From: Rhodanobacteraceae bacterium
GTDB lineage: Bacteria; Pseudomonadota; Gammaproteobacteria; Xanthomonadales; Rhodanobacteraceae
Direction: 5' to 3'
NCBI GenBank assembly: GCA_004299705.1
Contig: SCQS01000054.1
Span: 62,001 to 126,000 of the forward strand
Length of the DNA stretch: 64,000 nt
In this document: positions 33,883 to 43,573 of the stretch, piece after piece
Position numbering within the stretch: position 1 is the stretch's first letter
Layout: each line of letters opens with the position of its first letter
Notes under the pieces: model-generated
The model's input: only the letters and a program-made list of their open reading frames with translations
Databases searched by the model: none
What the model was told of the DNA's origin: nothing
Position numbers and translations under genes: made by a program

Positions 33883-35175
33883 ATGAGCGAGGACCGTCCT
33901 GGCCGCGGCAGCGAAGGCGGCAAGATCCTGTATTGCTCGTTTTGCGGGAAGAGCCAGCACGAGGTTCGCAAGCTGATCGCGGGTCCCAGCGTGTTCATCT
34001 GCGATGAATGCGTCGAGCTGTGCAACGACATCATCCGCGAGGAACTGGAAGAAAAGGCCGCGTCCGGCCACACCCAGTTGCCCAAGCCGCGCGAGATCAT
34101 GGAGACGCTCGATCAATACGTGATCGGGCAGACCCGCGCCAAGAAGGCGTTGGCGGTCGCGGTATACAACCACTACAAGCGGATGGAGTCGCGGGCCAAG
34201 AAGGACGACATCGAGCTTGCGAAATCCAACATCCTGCTGATCGGCCCGACCGGTTGCGGCAAGACCTTGCTGGCCGAAACGCTGGCGCGTTTGCTCAACG
34301 TGCCGTTCACCATTGCCGATGCGACCACGCTCACCGAAGCGGGTTACGTTGGCGAGGACGTCGAGAACATCATCCAGAAGCTGTTGCAGAAGTGCGACTA
34401 CGACGTCGAGAAGGCGCAGACCGGCATCGTCTACATCGACGAGATCGACAAGATTTCGCGCAAGAGCGAAAACCCGTCGATCACCCGTGACGTGTCGGGC
34501 GAAGGCGTGCAGCAGGCGTTGTTGAAGCTCATCGAGGGCACCATTGCCTCGGTGCCGCCACAGGGCGGGCGCAAGCACCCACAGCAGGAATTCCTGCAGG
34601 TCGACACCAAGAACATCCTGTTCATCTGTGGCGGCGCGTTCTCGGGCCTTGACAAGGTGATCCAGCAGCGTTCGGAGACCACCGGCATCGGGTTCTCGGC
34701 GGAGATCCGCTCCAAGCAGCGCAAACAGAACGTCGGCACGCTGCTGGCGAACGTCGAGCCGGAGGACCTGGTGAAGTACGGCCTGATTCCGGAATTCGTC
34801 GGTCGCTTGCCGGTGGTCGCGACGCTGGACGAGCTGGACGAAGACGCGCTGGTGAAGATCCTCACCGAGCCCAGGAACGCGATCACCAAGCAGTTCAAGA
34901 AGATGTTCGACATGGAGAATGTCGAGATCGAGTTCCGGCCGGACGCGCTCAATGCGATCGCCAAACGCGCGATCAAGCGCAAAACCGGCGCGCGCGGGCT
35001 GCGTACCATCCTGGAAAGCGTGTTGCTCGACACGATGTACGAGCTGCCGTCGCTGGAACACGTCAGCAAGGTCGTGGTAGACGAGGCCGTGATCAACGGC
35101 CAGGCCGAGCCCTACCTGATCTATCGCGGCAACCTGCAACAGCAACGTACCGCTGCCGAAGGCGATGCCGCCTGA
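33883..35175 (+). CDS. clpX: ATP-dependent Clp protease ATP-binding subunit ClpX
   Basis: 430 aa. ClpX unfolds tagged proteins and feeds them to ClpP. The N-terminal zinc-binding domain has Cys18, Cys21, Cys40 and Cys43. Walker A is GPTGCGKT (121-128), Walker B is IVYIDEIDK, and the C-terminal AAA small domain contains [10 protein letters not shown]. It is separated from clpP by 152 bp, enough for its own promoter. The lon gene that follows clpX in many relatives is absent here; tRNA-Leu comes next. Confidence 0.97.
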   Translation: MSEDRPGRGSEGGKILYCSFCGKSQHEVRKLIAGPSVFICDECVELCNDIIREELEEKAASGHTQLPKPREIMETLDQYVIGQTRAKKALAVAVYNHYKRMESRAKKDDIELAKSNILLIGPTGCGKTLLAETLARLLNVPFTIADATTLTEAGYVGEDVENIIQKLLQKCDYDVEKAQTGIVYIDEIDKISRKSENPSITRDVSGEGVQQALLKLIEGTIASVPPQGGRKHPQQEFLQVDTKNILFICGGAFSGLDKVIQQRSETTGIGFSAEIRSKQRKQNVGTLLANVEPEDLVKYGLIPEFVGRLPVVATLDELDEDALVKILTEPRNAITKQFKKMFDMENVEIEFRPDALNAIAKRAIKRKTGARGLRTILESVLLDTMYELPSLEHVSKVVVDEAVINGQAEPYLIYRGNLQQQRTAAEGDAA

Positions 35176-35388
35176 TCTTTATTCTGGACGCGCGTGCCGC
35201 AGTGATGCGGCACAATGCGCGCAGGAACGTGGACGGCAGGAACGTTCGAGGCGAAAAGGATTGCCGGCGGGATCAGTTTTTCGACGATTCGACGACCCAT
35301 AGTGGTTCTATGGGTCAAGAATCGGCGGGAAAATGAGCCGTCGGCAGAACTTTGCAGCCCGGACGGCTCCTGCCGCCCACGCTCCCAA

Positions 35389-35475
35389 GCCCGGGTGGCG
35401 AAACCGGTAGACGCAAGGGACTTAAAATCCCTCGGCCTCGCGGCCATGCGGGTTCGATCCCCGCCCCGGGCACCA
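35389..35475 (+). tRNA. tRNA-Leu (anticodon TAA)
   Basis: Acceptor GCCCGGG pairs with CCCGGGC. The anticodon stem AGGGA/TCCCT frames CTTAAAA (anticodon TAA). A long variable arm (CGGCCTCGCGGCCATG region) marks class II, and CCA is encoded. Two hairpins lie in the 213-bp gap after clpX: GTGCCGCA/TGCGGCAC (35196-35215) and GACCCATA/TATGGGTC (about 35293-35315). Confidence 0.95.
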
Positions 35476-35489
35476 ATGCCTATTCGTGT

Positions 35490-36008
35490 CTATTTGCCTG
35501 GCGGCGGCTGGTCGACGTGCCCACAGGCCTTGCAGGTGCGCGCTTGCTTCGAACCATAGTAGCGCTCGAACACCGGCGGAAAGTCCTTTTCGATGCTGTC
35601 CAGGATGAAGTATTCCTCGTAGAGCTTGTGATTGCACTTTTCGCAGAACCACAACAGGCCATCCTTTTCGTGCGGCAGGCGGCGGCGCTCGATCACCAAT
35701 CCGATCGAATCCTTCATCCGCTGCGGTGAGTGCGGCGTGCGCGGCGGCAGGAAGAACATTTCGCCGGCGCGAATCGGCAGGTCGCGGCGCTGGCCGTCGT
35801 CCTGCACGCGCAGCACCATCTCGCCTTCCAACTGATAAAAAAATTCGGGACCTTCGTCCCAGTGGTAATCGGTGCGCGCGTTCGGGCCGCCCACGATCAT
35901 GATGATGAATTCTCCGTCGACGATGCACTTGTTGCCCACCGGTGGTTTGAGCAGATGCCGGTGTTCGTCGATCCAGCGTTGCAGGTTGAAGGGTGGCGCG
36001 AGGGGCAT
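35490..36008 (-). CDS. nbaC: 3-hydroxyanthranilate 3,4-dioxygenase
   Basis: 172 aa, a cupin that opens the ring of 3-hydroxyanthranilate in the kynurenine pathway; the product cyclises to quinolinate, a precursor of NAD. Iron ligands by alignment with the Cupriavidus enzyme are His49, Glu55 and His93. The second, rubredoxin-like metal site has Cys122, Cys125, Cys159 and Cys162. Residues [16 protein letters not shown] follow His49. The ATG at 36006-36008 gives the standard N-terminus ([20 protein letters not shown]). No other kynurenine genes are adjacent; the gene stands between a tRNA and a repeat. Confidence 0.94.
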   Translation of the reverse strand: MPLAPPFNLQRWIDEHRHLLKPPVGNKCIVDGEFIIMIVGGPNARTDYHWDEGPEFFYQLEGEMVLRVQDDGQRRDLPIRAGEMFFLPPRTPHSPQRMKDSIGLVIERRRLPHEKDGLLWFCEKCNHKLYEEYFILDSIEKDFPPVFERYYGSKQARTCKACGHVDQPPPGK

Positions 36009-36086
36009 GGCGGTGATCCACGGTGTTGACCCATAGCACGATAGCGGTGCTGCGTTCGCACGGACAAGCATCGCAAGGCTTTTCTT

Positions 36087-36184
36087 CCCCCTTCCGCAGG
36101 AAGGGGGATCGAGGGGGATGGCTTTTGGCCAGTCCGGAGCACATCCCCCCGCGCTGCGCGCGACCCCCTTCCCTTGGAAGGGGG
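36087..36184. repeat. Intergenic element family 1, copy C (inverted)
   Basis: It begins with the CCCCCTTCC/GGAAGGGGG hairpin followed by ATCGAGGGGGATG (right end reversed). It ends CATCCCCCCGCGCTGCGCGCGA and a second CCCCCTTCC hairpin (left end reversed). It fills most of the gap between parE and the dioxygenase gene. Confidence 0.8.
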
Positions 36185-36221
36185 CGGCCCGAATGACGAC
36201 TCAGGGTTCCCGACTGCCATC

Positions 36222-38117
36222 TCACACTTCGAGTGAAGCCAGGTCGCCTTTCTCCTCCAGCCAGTTGCGGCGGTCGGAGGCGCGCTTCTTGGCCAGCAAC
36301 ATATCCATCAGTTTGGTCGTCGCGGAGTCGTCGTCCACGGTCAATTGCACCAGACGGCGCGTGTCGGGGTGGATGGTCGATTCGCGCAGCTGCGACGGGT
36401 TCATTTCGCCCAGGCCCTTGAAGCGCGTGACGGCGACCGCGCCCTTGAGCTTCTCGCGCTCGATGCGTTTCAGCAAGGCGTCGCGTTCGCCTTCGTCCAG
36501 GCAATAGAACACCTGCTTGCCCACGTCCACGCGGAACAGCGGCGGCATCGCGACGCACACGTGGCCTTCGCGCACCAGCGCGGGGAAGTGGCGCAGGAAC
36601 AACGCCGACAGCAAGGTCGCGATGTGCAGGCCGTCGGAGTCGGCGTCGGCGAGGATGATGATCTTGCTGTAGCGCAGTCCCGAGATGTCTTCCTTGCCCG
36701 GGTCGCAGCCGATCGCGACCGCGAGGTTGTGCACTTCCTCCGATGCCAGCACCGCGCCGGATTCGACTTCCCAGGTGTTCAGGATTTTTCCACGCAGCGG
36801 CAGGATCGCCTGATAGTCCTTGTCGCGCGCCTGCTTGGCCGAGCCGCCGGCCGAATCGCCCTCGACCAGGAACAGTTCGGTGCGGTCGGGATCGGACGAC
36901 GCGCAGTCGGCCAGCTTGCCGGGCAGGGCGGGGCCTTGGGTGATCTTCTTGCGTATGACTTGTTTCGCCGCCTTCATGCGCGCGGCGGCGTGTTCGATCG
37001 CGAGCTGAGCGATGGCTTCGCCGGCGGCGACGTTCTGGTTCAACCACAGCGAGAACGCATCGTGGATCGCGCCTTCGGTGGAACTGGCGGCGTCACGCGA
37101 CGACAGTCGCTCCTTGGTCTGGCCCGCGAACTGCGGGTCGCGCATCTTCACCGAAAGCACGAACGCGACGCGTTCCCACACGTCCTCGGGCGTCAGCTTG
37201 ACGCCGCGCGGCAACAGGTTGCGCAGGTCGCAGAACTCGCGCACCGCGTTGGTCAGGCCCGAACGCAATCCGTTGACGTGGGTGCCGCCCTGGATGGTCG
37301 GAATCAGGTTGACGTAACTTTCCTGCACCAGCTCGCCGTCCGGTACCCAGGCGAGCGCGGCGTCGACGCCGCCGTCTTCGCGCTGCACGTGGTGCACGAA
37401 CAGTTCCGCCGGCAGGCAGGCGGCGCCGCCGAGTTCTGATTTCAGGTACTCGGCCAACCCGTCCTCGTAGCGCCATTCGTCGCGATCACCCGAGGCCTCG
37501 TCCAGCAGCGTCACCGTCAGGCCCGCGCACAGCACGGCTTTCGCGCGCAGCAGGTGTTTCAGTTTCGGCAGCGAGATTTTCGGCGAATCGAAATACTTCG
37601 GGTCGGGCAGGAAGCGCAGCGTGGTGCCGGTGCGGCGCTTGGGCACGTCGCCCAGTGTTTCCAGCTTGCCGACGGGCTCGCCGCCCTTGAAACGCATCCG
37701 GTACTCGGTGCCCTCACGGCGGATCAGCACTTCGAGGAACGAGGACAGCGCATTCACCACCGACACGCCGACGCCGTGCAGGCCGCCCGAGAAGGTGTAG
37801 TTGCGGTCGGAGAACTTGGCGCCTGCGTGCAGCCGGGTCAGGATCAGTTCCACGCCAGGCACGCCTTCCTCGGGATGGATGTCGACCGGCATGCCGCGGC
37901 CGTCGTCGGTGACCGTGGCCGAGCCGTCCTTGTGCACGCTGACGTCGATCTGTTTCGCGTGTCCGGCCAGCGCTTCGTCCACCGAGTTGTCGACCACCTC
38001 CTGGACCAGGTGGTTGGGCCGCGTGGTATCGGTGTACATGCCGGGGCGGCGGCGTACCGGTTCGAGGCCCGACAAGACTTCGATGTCGGCGGCGTTGTAG
38101 CGGGTGGAAGCGGCCAT
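36222..38117 (-). CDS. parE: DNA topoisomerase IV subunit B
   Basis: 631 aa (E. coli ParE 630). It is the ATPase subunit of topoisomerase IV, which unlinks daughter chromosomes. The GHKL ATPase domain shows [20 protein letters not shown] and GGLHGVGVSVVNALS. The transducer domain follows, then the TOPRIM domain (LVEGDSAGGSA, then DADSDGLHI). The sequence RPGMYTDT and the lack of the GyrB insertion favour ParE over GyrB. The ATG at 38115-38117 matches the family start; an upstream in-frame ATG adds ten unrelated residues. parC is not in the window. Confidence 0.95.
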   Translation of the reverse strand: MAASTRYNAADIEVLSGLEPVRRRPGMYTDTTRPNHLVQEVVDNSVDEALAGHAKQIDVSVHKDGSATVTDDGRGMPVDIHPEEGVPGVELILTRLHAGAKFSDRNYTFSGGLHGVGVSVVNALSSFLEVLIRREGTEYRMRFKGGEPVGKLETLGDVPKRRTGTTLRFLPDPKYFDSPKISLPKLKHLLRAKAVLCAGLTVTLLDEASGDRDEWRYEDGLAEYLKSELGGAACLPAELFVHHVQREDGGVDAALAWVPDGELVQESYVNLIPTIQGGTHVNGLRSGLTNAVREFCDLRNLLPRGVKLTPEDVWERVAFVLSVKMRDPQFAGQTKERLSSRDAASSTEGAIHDAFSLWLNQNVAAGEAIAQLAIEHAAARMKAAKQVIRKKITQGPALPGKLADCASSDPDRTELFLVEGDSAGGSAKQARDKDYQAILPLRGKILNTWEVESGAVLASEEVHNLAVAIGCDPGKEDISGLRYSKIIILADADSDGLHIATLLSALFLRHFPALVREGHVCVAMPPLFRVDVGKQVFYCLDEGERDALLKRIEREKLKGAVAVTRFKGLGEMNPSQLRESTIHPDTRRLVQLTVDDDSATTKLMDMLLAKKRASDRRNWLEEKGDLASLEV

Positions 38118-38317
38118 GCGGCGTGGTCCCAAGGTAACGGAAAACACAGCCGATCAGGATGGCGAACCACCGCCCGCGGGTCAATCCTTCCCCGCGCTGA
38201 ATTGCAAGATGCGGAAACAAATTTTTCCGCGTCATGTTCAGCATCCAGTCTGCCGATCAGGCAGAATATTCCGCTGCCGGGCCATCGTGGCCCGCGCATT
38301 TCCAGGAGACCATTGCA

Positions 38318-38587
38318 ATGCGTAAGCTGATCCTCGCCGCCCTTGTCGCGGCCGCGTTCTCGATCCCGGCTTTTGCCGCCCAGACCACTCCGGCCAGCTC
38401 CGCACCGGCCGCCGAGCAGGCTGCGGCTCCGGCCCAGTCCGAAGCCCCGATGCAGGCTGAGCACAAGGCCACCAAGGAAGAGCATCACCACGCCAAGAAG
38501 CATCATGCCAAGCGCCATCATCACGCGAAGCACCATCATCACGCGAAGAAGGCCGAAGCTTCGGCGCCGGCTGCCAGCGGCAAGTAA
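38318..38587 (+). CDS. Small exported His/Lys-rich protein
   Basis: 89 aa. A clear Sec signal peptide (MRKLILAALVAAAFSIPAFA) is followed by an Ala/Pro/Gln spacer. A C-terminal tract from about residue 50 consists of HHAKK-type repeats containing 15 or more His and many Lys. AGGAG lies 10 nt before the ATG, and a strong intrinsic terminator ends the transcript, so it is probably a real monocistronic gene. A periplasmic metal-binding (Ni, Zn, Cu) or acid-buffering role is plausible from composition alone. I cannot assign it to a named family. It is divergent from parE. Confidence 0.72.
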   Translation: MRKLILAALVAAAFSIPAFAAQTTPASSAPAAEQAAAPAQSEAPMQAEHKATKEEHHHAKKHHAKRHHHAKHHHHAKKAEASAPAASGK

Positions 38588-38614
38588 TACAGCACCCGCA
38601 AGGTTGCTGATTTG

Positions 38615-38646
38615 AACGCCCCGGGCTTGCCCGGGGCGTTTCTTTT
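38615..38646 (+). terminator. Rho-independent terminator
   Basis: AACGCCCCGGGC and GCCCGGGGCGTT form a perfect 12-bp stem with a TT loop, followed by TCTTTT. It ends the His/Lys-rich gene transcript ahead of rpsO. Confidence 0.9.
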
Positions 38647-38728
38647 GGACGGCGGGGTCGGGGAGGGCAAGCCCTTGTTGCCAACCGCTTGTTGCAGCTA
38701 GAATATCCGGCTCATCAACCCACCCGAC

Positions 38729-38790
38729 GTGGGTTCGACCCACCCCGGCGGCGGCTTGTGCAACGGCATCTCGGTGTCGTTGCACAAGCC
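38729..38790 (+). promoter_or_regulatory. Structured rpsO leader
   Basis: Two hairpins lie upstream of rpsO: GTGGG/CCCAC (38729-38743) and a perfect 13-bp stem GGCTTGTGCAACG/CGTTGCACAAGCC (38753-38790) with a 12-nt loop. S15 is known to repress its own translation through leader RNA structures of varied shape in different bacteria; this could be such a site (inference). Confidence 0.5.
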
Positions 38791-38824
38791 ACGTGCCGGC
38801 TCTGTCAATTACGAGAAGGCTCCC

Positions 38825-39094
38825 ATGCCGCTTTCCACCGAAGAAACCAGCAAGATCATCGCCGATTACCGCCGTGCGCCGACCGACACCGGCTCGCCGG
38901 AGGTGCAGATCGCGCTGCTGTCCGCCCGTATCCAGCAGTTGTCCGGCCATTTCGAGGCGCACAAGAAGGACCACCATTCGCGTCGCGGCCTGCTGAAGAT
39001 GGTCAACCATCGCCGTCGCCTGCTCGGCTATTTGAAGGGCAAGGACGCCGAGCGCTATCAGGCGCTGATCGGCCGTCTCGGCCTGCGTCGCTGA
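38825..39094 (+). CDS. rpsO: 30S ribosomal protein S15
   Basis: 89 aa, the usual length. S15 (uS15) binds the central domain of 16S rRNA early in 30S assembly. The family pattern is complete: [34 protein letters not shown] and RRRLLGYLK. The ATG at 38825 gives the standard start ([12 protein letters not shown]); the upstream open frame crosses the structured leader. It is followed by pnp, the classic rpsO-pnp order. Confidence 0.98.
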   Translation: MPLSTEETSKIIADYRRAPTDTGSPEVQIALLSARIQQLSGHFEAHKKDHHSRRGLLKMVNHRRRLLGYLKGKDAERYQALIGRLGLRR

Positions 39095-39201
39095 AGCCAG
39101 ACGCGCCCATCGAACCTTCACGCCGGCAGCCGTTGAACCCCAACGCTGGCCGGCTTTCGGCGTTTGCCTGATCGCGAACGCACATACTGAGGACACCTCC
39201 C

Positions 39202-41313
39202 GTGGCAAAAGTATCCAAGACCTTCCAGTACGGACAGCACGCCGTCACCATCGAAACCGGCGAGATCGCGCGCCAGGCTTCCGGCGCGGTGATGGTTTCG
39301 ATGGGCGGCACCGTGGTGTTGGTCGCGGCGGTCGCCGCGCAGAAAGCCCGCGAAGGGCAGGATTTCTTCCCGCTCACCGTCGACTACCAGGAAAAGTTCT
39401 ACTCCGCCGGCCGCATCCCCGGTGGTTTCTTCAAGCGTGAAGGCCGGCCGACCGAAAAGGAAACGCTCACCTCGCGCCTGATCGACCGCCCGATCCGCCC
39501 GCTGTTTCCCGAAGCCTTCAAGAACGAAGTGCAGATCGTTGCGACGGTCGTTTCGCTGAACCCGGAAGTCAACGGCGACATCCCGGCACTGCTCGGCGCG
39601 TCCGCCGCGCTGACGCTGGCCGGCATCCCGTTCAAGGGGCCGATCGGCGCCGCGCGCGTCGGTTATGTCGGCGGCAAGTACGTGTTGAACCCGAGCGCGA
39701 CCGAACTGACCTCGTCCGACCTTGACCTCGTGGTCGCCGGTACCGCCAATGCGGTACTGATGGTGGAATCCGAAGCCAAGCTGCTGTCCGAGGACGTGAT
39801 GCTGGGTGCGGTGACGTTCGGTCACCGCGAAATGCAGGCCGCGATCCGCGCGATCGCCGAGCTGGCCACCGAAGTTGGCAAGCCGTCGTGGAACTGGCAG
39901 GCGCCCGAGCGCGATCCGGCGCTGGTCGCTGCGGTGCGCGGCGAAGTCGGCGACAAGCTGGCCGCTGCCTTCCAGATCAAGGACAAGCTGCAGCGCCGCG
40001 ATGCGGTCACCGCGTTGAAGTCCGACGTGCTGAGCGCGTTGAAGGCGCAGGCCGAGGAAAAGGCATGGCCGGCGGCCGACCTTGCGGGCGAATTCGAGGA
40101 TCTCGAATATCGCACCGTGCGCGACAGCGTGTTGAAGACCAAACAGCGCATCGACGGCCGTGGTCTCGAGGACATCCGCCCGATCAACGTGCGCGTCGGC
40201 GTGTTGCCGCGCACTCACGGCTCGGCGCTGTTCACGCGTGGCGAAACCCAGGCGCTGGTCACCGTCACGCTGGGCACCGGCCGCGATTCGCAGATCATCG
40301 ACGCGCCGGAAGGCGAGTCCAAGGACGCCTTCCTGTTCCACTACAACTTCCCGCCCTACTCGGTCGGTGAAACCGGCCGCATGGGCGGCCCGAAGCGTCG
40401 CGAAATCGGCCATGGCCGCCTCGCCAAGCGTGGCGTGCAGGCGGTCAAGCCGTCGATGGAACAGTTCCCGTACGTGATCCGCTGCGTCAGCGAAATCACC
40501 GAATCCAATGGCTCCTCGTCGATGGCATCGGTGTGCGGTTCCTCGCTGGCGATGATGGACGCGGGCGTGCCGCTGACGGCGCCGGTCGCGGGCATCGCGA
40601 TGGGCCTGGTGAAAGAGGGCAAGGACTTCGTGGTGTTGTCCGACATCCTCGGCGACGAGGATCACCTTGGCGACATGGATTTCAAGGTCGCCGGTACCGC
40701 CGAAGGTGTCAGCGCCTTGCAGATGGACATCAAGATCGACGGCATCACCGAGGAAATCATGCGCGTCGCATTGGCGCAGGCGCACAAGGGCCGCATGCAC
40801 ATCCTCGGCGAGATGGCGAAAGCCATCAGCACGCCGCGCGGCGAAATGAGCGAGTACGCGCCGCGCCTGCTGACCATCAAGATCCACCCGGACAAGATCC
40901 GCGAAGTGATCGGCAAGGGTGGCGCGACCATCCGCTCGATCACCGAGGAAACCGGCACCACCATCGACATCAACGATGACGGCACGATCGTGATCGCGTC
41001 GGTCAACCGCGAAGCGGCCGATGCGGCCAAGCATCGTATCGAGCAGATCGTGGCCGACGTCGAACCCGGCCGCATCTACGAAGGCAAGGTCGTGAAGCTG
41101 ATGGACTTCGGCGCGTTCGTCACCATCCTGCCCGGCAAGGACGGCCTGGTGCATGTCTCGCAGATTTCCAACGAGCGGGTCGAGAAGGTTTCCGACAAGC
41201 TCAAGGAAGGCGACGTGGTCAAGGTCAAGGTGCTGGAAGTCGACAAGCAGGGCCGCATCCGCCTGTCGATGAAGGCGGTGACCGAGGAGGAAAAGGCCGC
41301 CACCACGGTTTGA
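39202..41313 (+). CDS. pnp: Polyribonucleotide nucleotidyltransferase
   Basis: 703 aa, with a GTG start. PNPase degrades RNA from the 3' end using phosphate and is part of the degradosome in many gammaproteobacteria. It shows two RNase PH domains, with the active [27 protein letters not shown] segment (family motif split here: residues near 55-81) and the second copy around [19 protein letters not shown] domain ([15 protein letters not shown]) and a C-terminal S1 domain ([16 protein letters not shown]) follow. It ends at a strong terminator. Confidence 0.97.
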   Translation: MAKVSKTFQYGQHAVTIETGEIARQASGAVMVSMGGTVVLVAAVAAQKAREGQDFFPLTVDYQEKFYSAGRIPGGFFKREGRPTEKETLTSRLIDRPIRPLFPEAFKNEVQIVATVVSLNPEVNGDIPALLGASAALTLAGIPFKGPIGAARVGYVGGKYVLNPSATELTSSDLDLVVAGTANAVLMVESEAKLLSEDVMLGAVTFGHREMQAAIRAIAELATEVGKPSWNWQAPERDPALVAAVRGEVGDKLAAAFQIKDKLQRRDAVTALKSDVLSALKAQAEEKAWPAADLAGEFEDLEYRTVRDSVLKTKQRIDGRGLEDIRPINVRVGVLPRTHGSALFTRGETQALVTVTLGTGRDSQIIDAPEGESKDAFLFHYNFPPYSVGETGRMGGPKRREIGHGRLAKRGVQAVKPSMEQFPYVIRCVSEITESNGSSSMASVCGSSLAMMDAGVPLTAPVAGIAMGLVKEGKDFVVLSDILGDEDHLGDMDFKVAGTAEGVSALQMDIKIDGITEEIMRVALAQAHKGRMHILGEMAKAISTPRGEMSEYAPRLLTIKIHPDKIREVIGKGGATIRSITEETGTTIDINDDGTIVIASVNREAADAAKHRIEQIVADVEPGRIYEGKVVKLMDFGAFVTILPGKDGLVHVSQISNERVEKVSDKLKEGDVVKVKVLEVDKQGRIRLSMKAVTEEEKAATTV

Positions 41314-41334
41314 TGGGTGCCGATTCGGGATTGC

Positions 41335-41362
41335 AAAAAACGGGCCGCAAGGCCCGTTTTTT
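41335..41362 (+). terminator. Rho-independent terminator after pnp
   Basis: AAAAAACGGGCC, loop GCAA, GGCCCGTTTTTT. The A and T runs on both sides make it usable in both directions. Confidence 0.95.
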
Positions 41363-41544
41363 GTGCCGCCCCGGGCGTGGAACTTCGCGGCCCGTTTTTG
41401 TGCACCGTCCGTGGGAAAGATCTCCGTACCCATTTTTTGTTGTGGGGCCGCGCAGCCCTTCCGCTTTCCGGGGAAACAGGTAGACTCGGCGCGACGGGCG
41501 ACGCCGGAAGGGTCCGACGCCCCCGCGGAGTTCTGGAGGGCGCG

Positions 41545-43395
41545 ATGCAGCCGACCGATATCCGCAACCCGCAATACTTCCACAAGGTCGTGGATTGCCA
41601 ATGGGCGTGCCCCGCGCACACCCGCGTGCCCGAATACATCCGCCTGATTGCGGCCGGCCGCTACGACGATGCCTACCTGTTGAACTGGGATTCCAACGTG
41701 TTTCCCGGCATTCTCGGCCGCACCTGCGACCGTCCCTGCGAACCGGCCTGCCGACGCGGACGGGTCGAGGAATCGAACGGCGAGAAGCCGGAGCCGGTCG
41801 CGATCTGCCGGCTGAAGCGTGTCGCCGCCGACAATCGCAGTGAGGGCATCGGGAAGCGAATGCGTACGCGCCTGCCCGAACGCATTCCCGGTACCGAAAA
41901 ATTCCGGGTTGCCTGCGTGGGCGCGGGACCGGCCTCGCTCACCGTCGCGCGCGACCTCGCGCCGCTGGGTTACAAGGTCACGATCTTCGAAACCGACGCC
42001 AGGGGCGGCGGTTTCATGCGCACCCAGGTGCCGCGTTTCCGCTTGCCGGAGCACGTGATCGACGAAGAGGTCGGCTACATCCTCGACCTCGGCGTGGAAC
42101 TGGTGGGCAACCATCCGATTGATTCGCTGCGCAAGCTGCTGGATCAAAACTTCAATGCGGTCTTCGTGGGTTGCGGCGCACCGCGCGGGCGCGACTTGCA
42201 CATTCCCGGCCGCGACCAGAACACCGACAGGATCCACGTCGGCATCGAGTGGCTGGCTTCCGTGTATTTCGGGCACGTAAGCCGAGTCGGGCGTCGTGTA
42301 CTGGTGCTGGGTGGTGGCAACACCGCGATGGATTGCTGCCGCAGCGCGCGGCGGTTGGGCGGCGACGACGTGAAGGTGATCGTGCGTTCCGGCTACGAGG
42401 AAATGAAGGCCAGTCCATGGGAAAAGGAAGACGCCGAACACGAAGGCGTCGAAATCCTGAACTGGTTGAACCCGAAATCCTTCGTGCACGAAAACGGCAA
42501 ACTCACCGGCATGTGGTTCACGCCGATGCGTGCCGAGCACGAAGCCAACGGCAAGCGCAAACTGCTGCCGACCGGCGAACCGGATCGTTTCTTCGAATGC
42601 GATGAAGTGCTGATCGCGGTCGGTCAGGAAAACGCGTTTCCGTGGATCGAGCGCGACCTCGGTATCGAGTTCGACGAGTGGGGCATGCCCAAGCTCGACA
42701 AGCTCACCATGCAAGCGACGACTCCGAAAGTCTTCTTCGGCGGCGATGCCGCGTTCGGCCCCAAGAACATCATCTGGGCGGTCGAGCACGGCCATCAGGC
42801 TGCGGTGTCGATCCACAACCTGTTGCAGCGCGAAGACCTTCGCAAGCGCCCTCCGCCGCTCACCAATCTCGTGTCGCAGAAGATGGGCATCCATGAGTGG
42901 AGCTACGACAACGACATCTCGCCGGACGAACGCTTCGTGGTGCCGTGGGCGCCGAAGGAAAAGACGCTCCGGGACATCAAGCAGGAAGTCGAGCTGGGTT
43001 TCGATGTCGCGACGGCGTGGAAGGAAGCGCAGCGCTGCTTGAATTGCGACGTGCAGACCGTGTTCACCAAGGACGTCTGCATTGAGTGCGACGCCTGCGT
43101 CGATGTCTGCCCGATGGATTGCATCACTTTCACCACGAATGGTGATGAAGCCGATCTGCGCGCGCGCCTGACTGCACCCGCGCAGAACGCGGCGCAGGAT
43201 TTGTACGTTTCCGAATCCGTCAAGACCGGCCGGGTGATGGTGAAAGACGAAGACGTGTGCCTGCACTGCGGCCTGTGCGCCGAACGTTGTCCGACCGGTG
43301 CGTGGGACATGCGGCGGTTCCTGTTTGCGGAATCGTATGCGGGGCGCGGTGAGGACTACTCCGCGAATCCCGTGCGCAAGAAGGTGGCGGCGTGA
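41545..43395 (+). CDS. GltD-like FAD/NAD(P) oxidoreductase fused to two [4Fe-4S] ferredoxin motifs
   Basis: 616 aa. The N-terminus is the Cys-rich Fe-S region of glutamate-synthase small subunits (CQWACPAHTRVPEYI, CDRPCEPACRRG). The first Rossmann site is GAGPASLTVARDLAPLGYKV (FAD), and the second is VLVLGGGNTAMDCCRSARRL (NAD(P)H). The C-terminus has two ferredoxin clusters, CIECDACVDVCPMDC and CLHCGLCAERCPTGA. GGAGG precedes the ATG at 41545. It is followed by the two subunits of a 2-oxoacid:ferredoxin oxidoreductase, so it probably passes electrons between that enzyme and NAD(P)+ (inference from context). It is not a true glutamate synthase: no large subunit is present. Confidence 0.88.
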   Translation: MQPTDIRNPQYFHKVVDCQWACPAHTRVPEYIRLIAAGRYDDAYLLNWDSNVFPGILGRTCDRPCEPACRRGRVEESNGEKPEPVAICRLKRVAADNRSEGIGKRMRTRLPERIPGTEKFRVACVGAGPASLTVARDLAPLGYKVTIFETDARGGGFMRTQVPRFRLPEHVIDEEVGYILDLGVELVGNHPIDSLRKLLDQNFNAVFVGCGAPRGRDLHIPGRDQNTDRIHVGIEWLASVYFGHVSRVGRRVLVLGGGNTAMDCCRSARRLGGDDVKVIVRSGYEEMKASPWEKEDAEHEGVEILNWLNPKSFVHENGKLTGMWFTPMRAEHEANGKRKLLPTGEPDRFFECDEVLIAVGQENAFPWIERDLGIEFDEWGMPKLDKLTMQATTPKVFFGGDAAFGPKNIIWAVEHGHQAAVSIHNLLQREDLRKRPPPLTNLVSQKMGIHEWSYDNDISPDERFVVPWAPKEKTLRDIKQEVELGFDVATAWKEAQRCLNCDVQTVFTKDVCIECDACVDVCPMDCITFTTNGDEADLRARLTAPAQNAAQDLYVSESVKTGRVMVKDEDVCLHCGLCAERCPTGAWDMRRFLFAESYAGRGEDYSANPVRKKVAA

Positions 43396-43437
43396 TGCGA
43401 GCGTCGTCTGTGCTCGCGCGGTCTTTACCCCCTTCCA

Positions 43438-43527
43438 GCGGAAGGGGGTCGCGCCGCAGGCGAGGGGGGATGTGGTCGTGCGACAACAGCACATCCCCCT
43501 CGATCCCCCTTCGTTCCGAAGGGGGAA
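43438..43527. repeat. Intergenic element family 1, copy D
   Basis: The left hairpin CCCCCTTCCAGCGGAAGGGGG is followed by TCGCGCCGCAGGCGAGGGGGGATG (split arms). The right part CATCCCCCTCGATCCCCC leads to a TTCGTTCCGAA hairpin. It occupies the gap inside the oxidoreductase cluster. Confidence 0.85.
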
Positions 43528-43573
43528 GCAGCGCTCACGTTCTTGAAGGAGAGGGCCCGGTTCGAGGTAGTGC

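Noticed and set aside
41545-43395. Annotation as glutamate synthase small subunit
   Set aside because: No large subunit is adjacent, and the C-terminal double ferredoxin motif and korAB context point to a ferredoxin:NAD(P) role.
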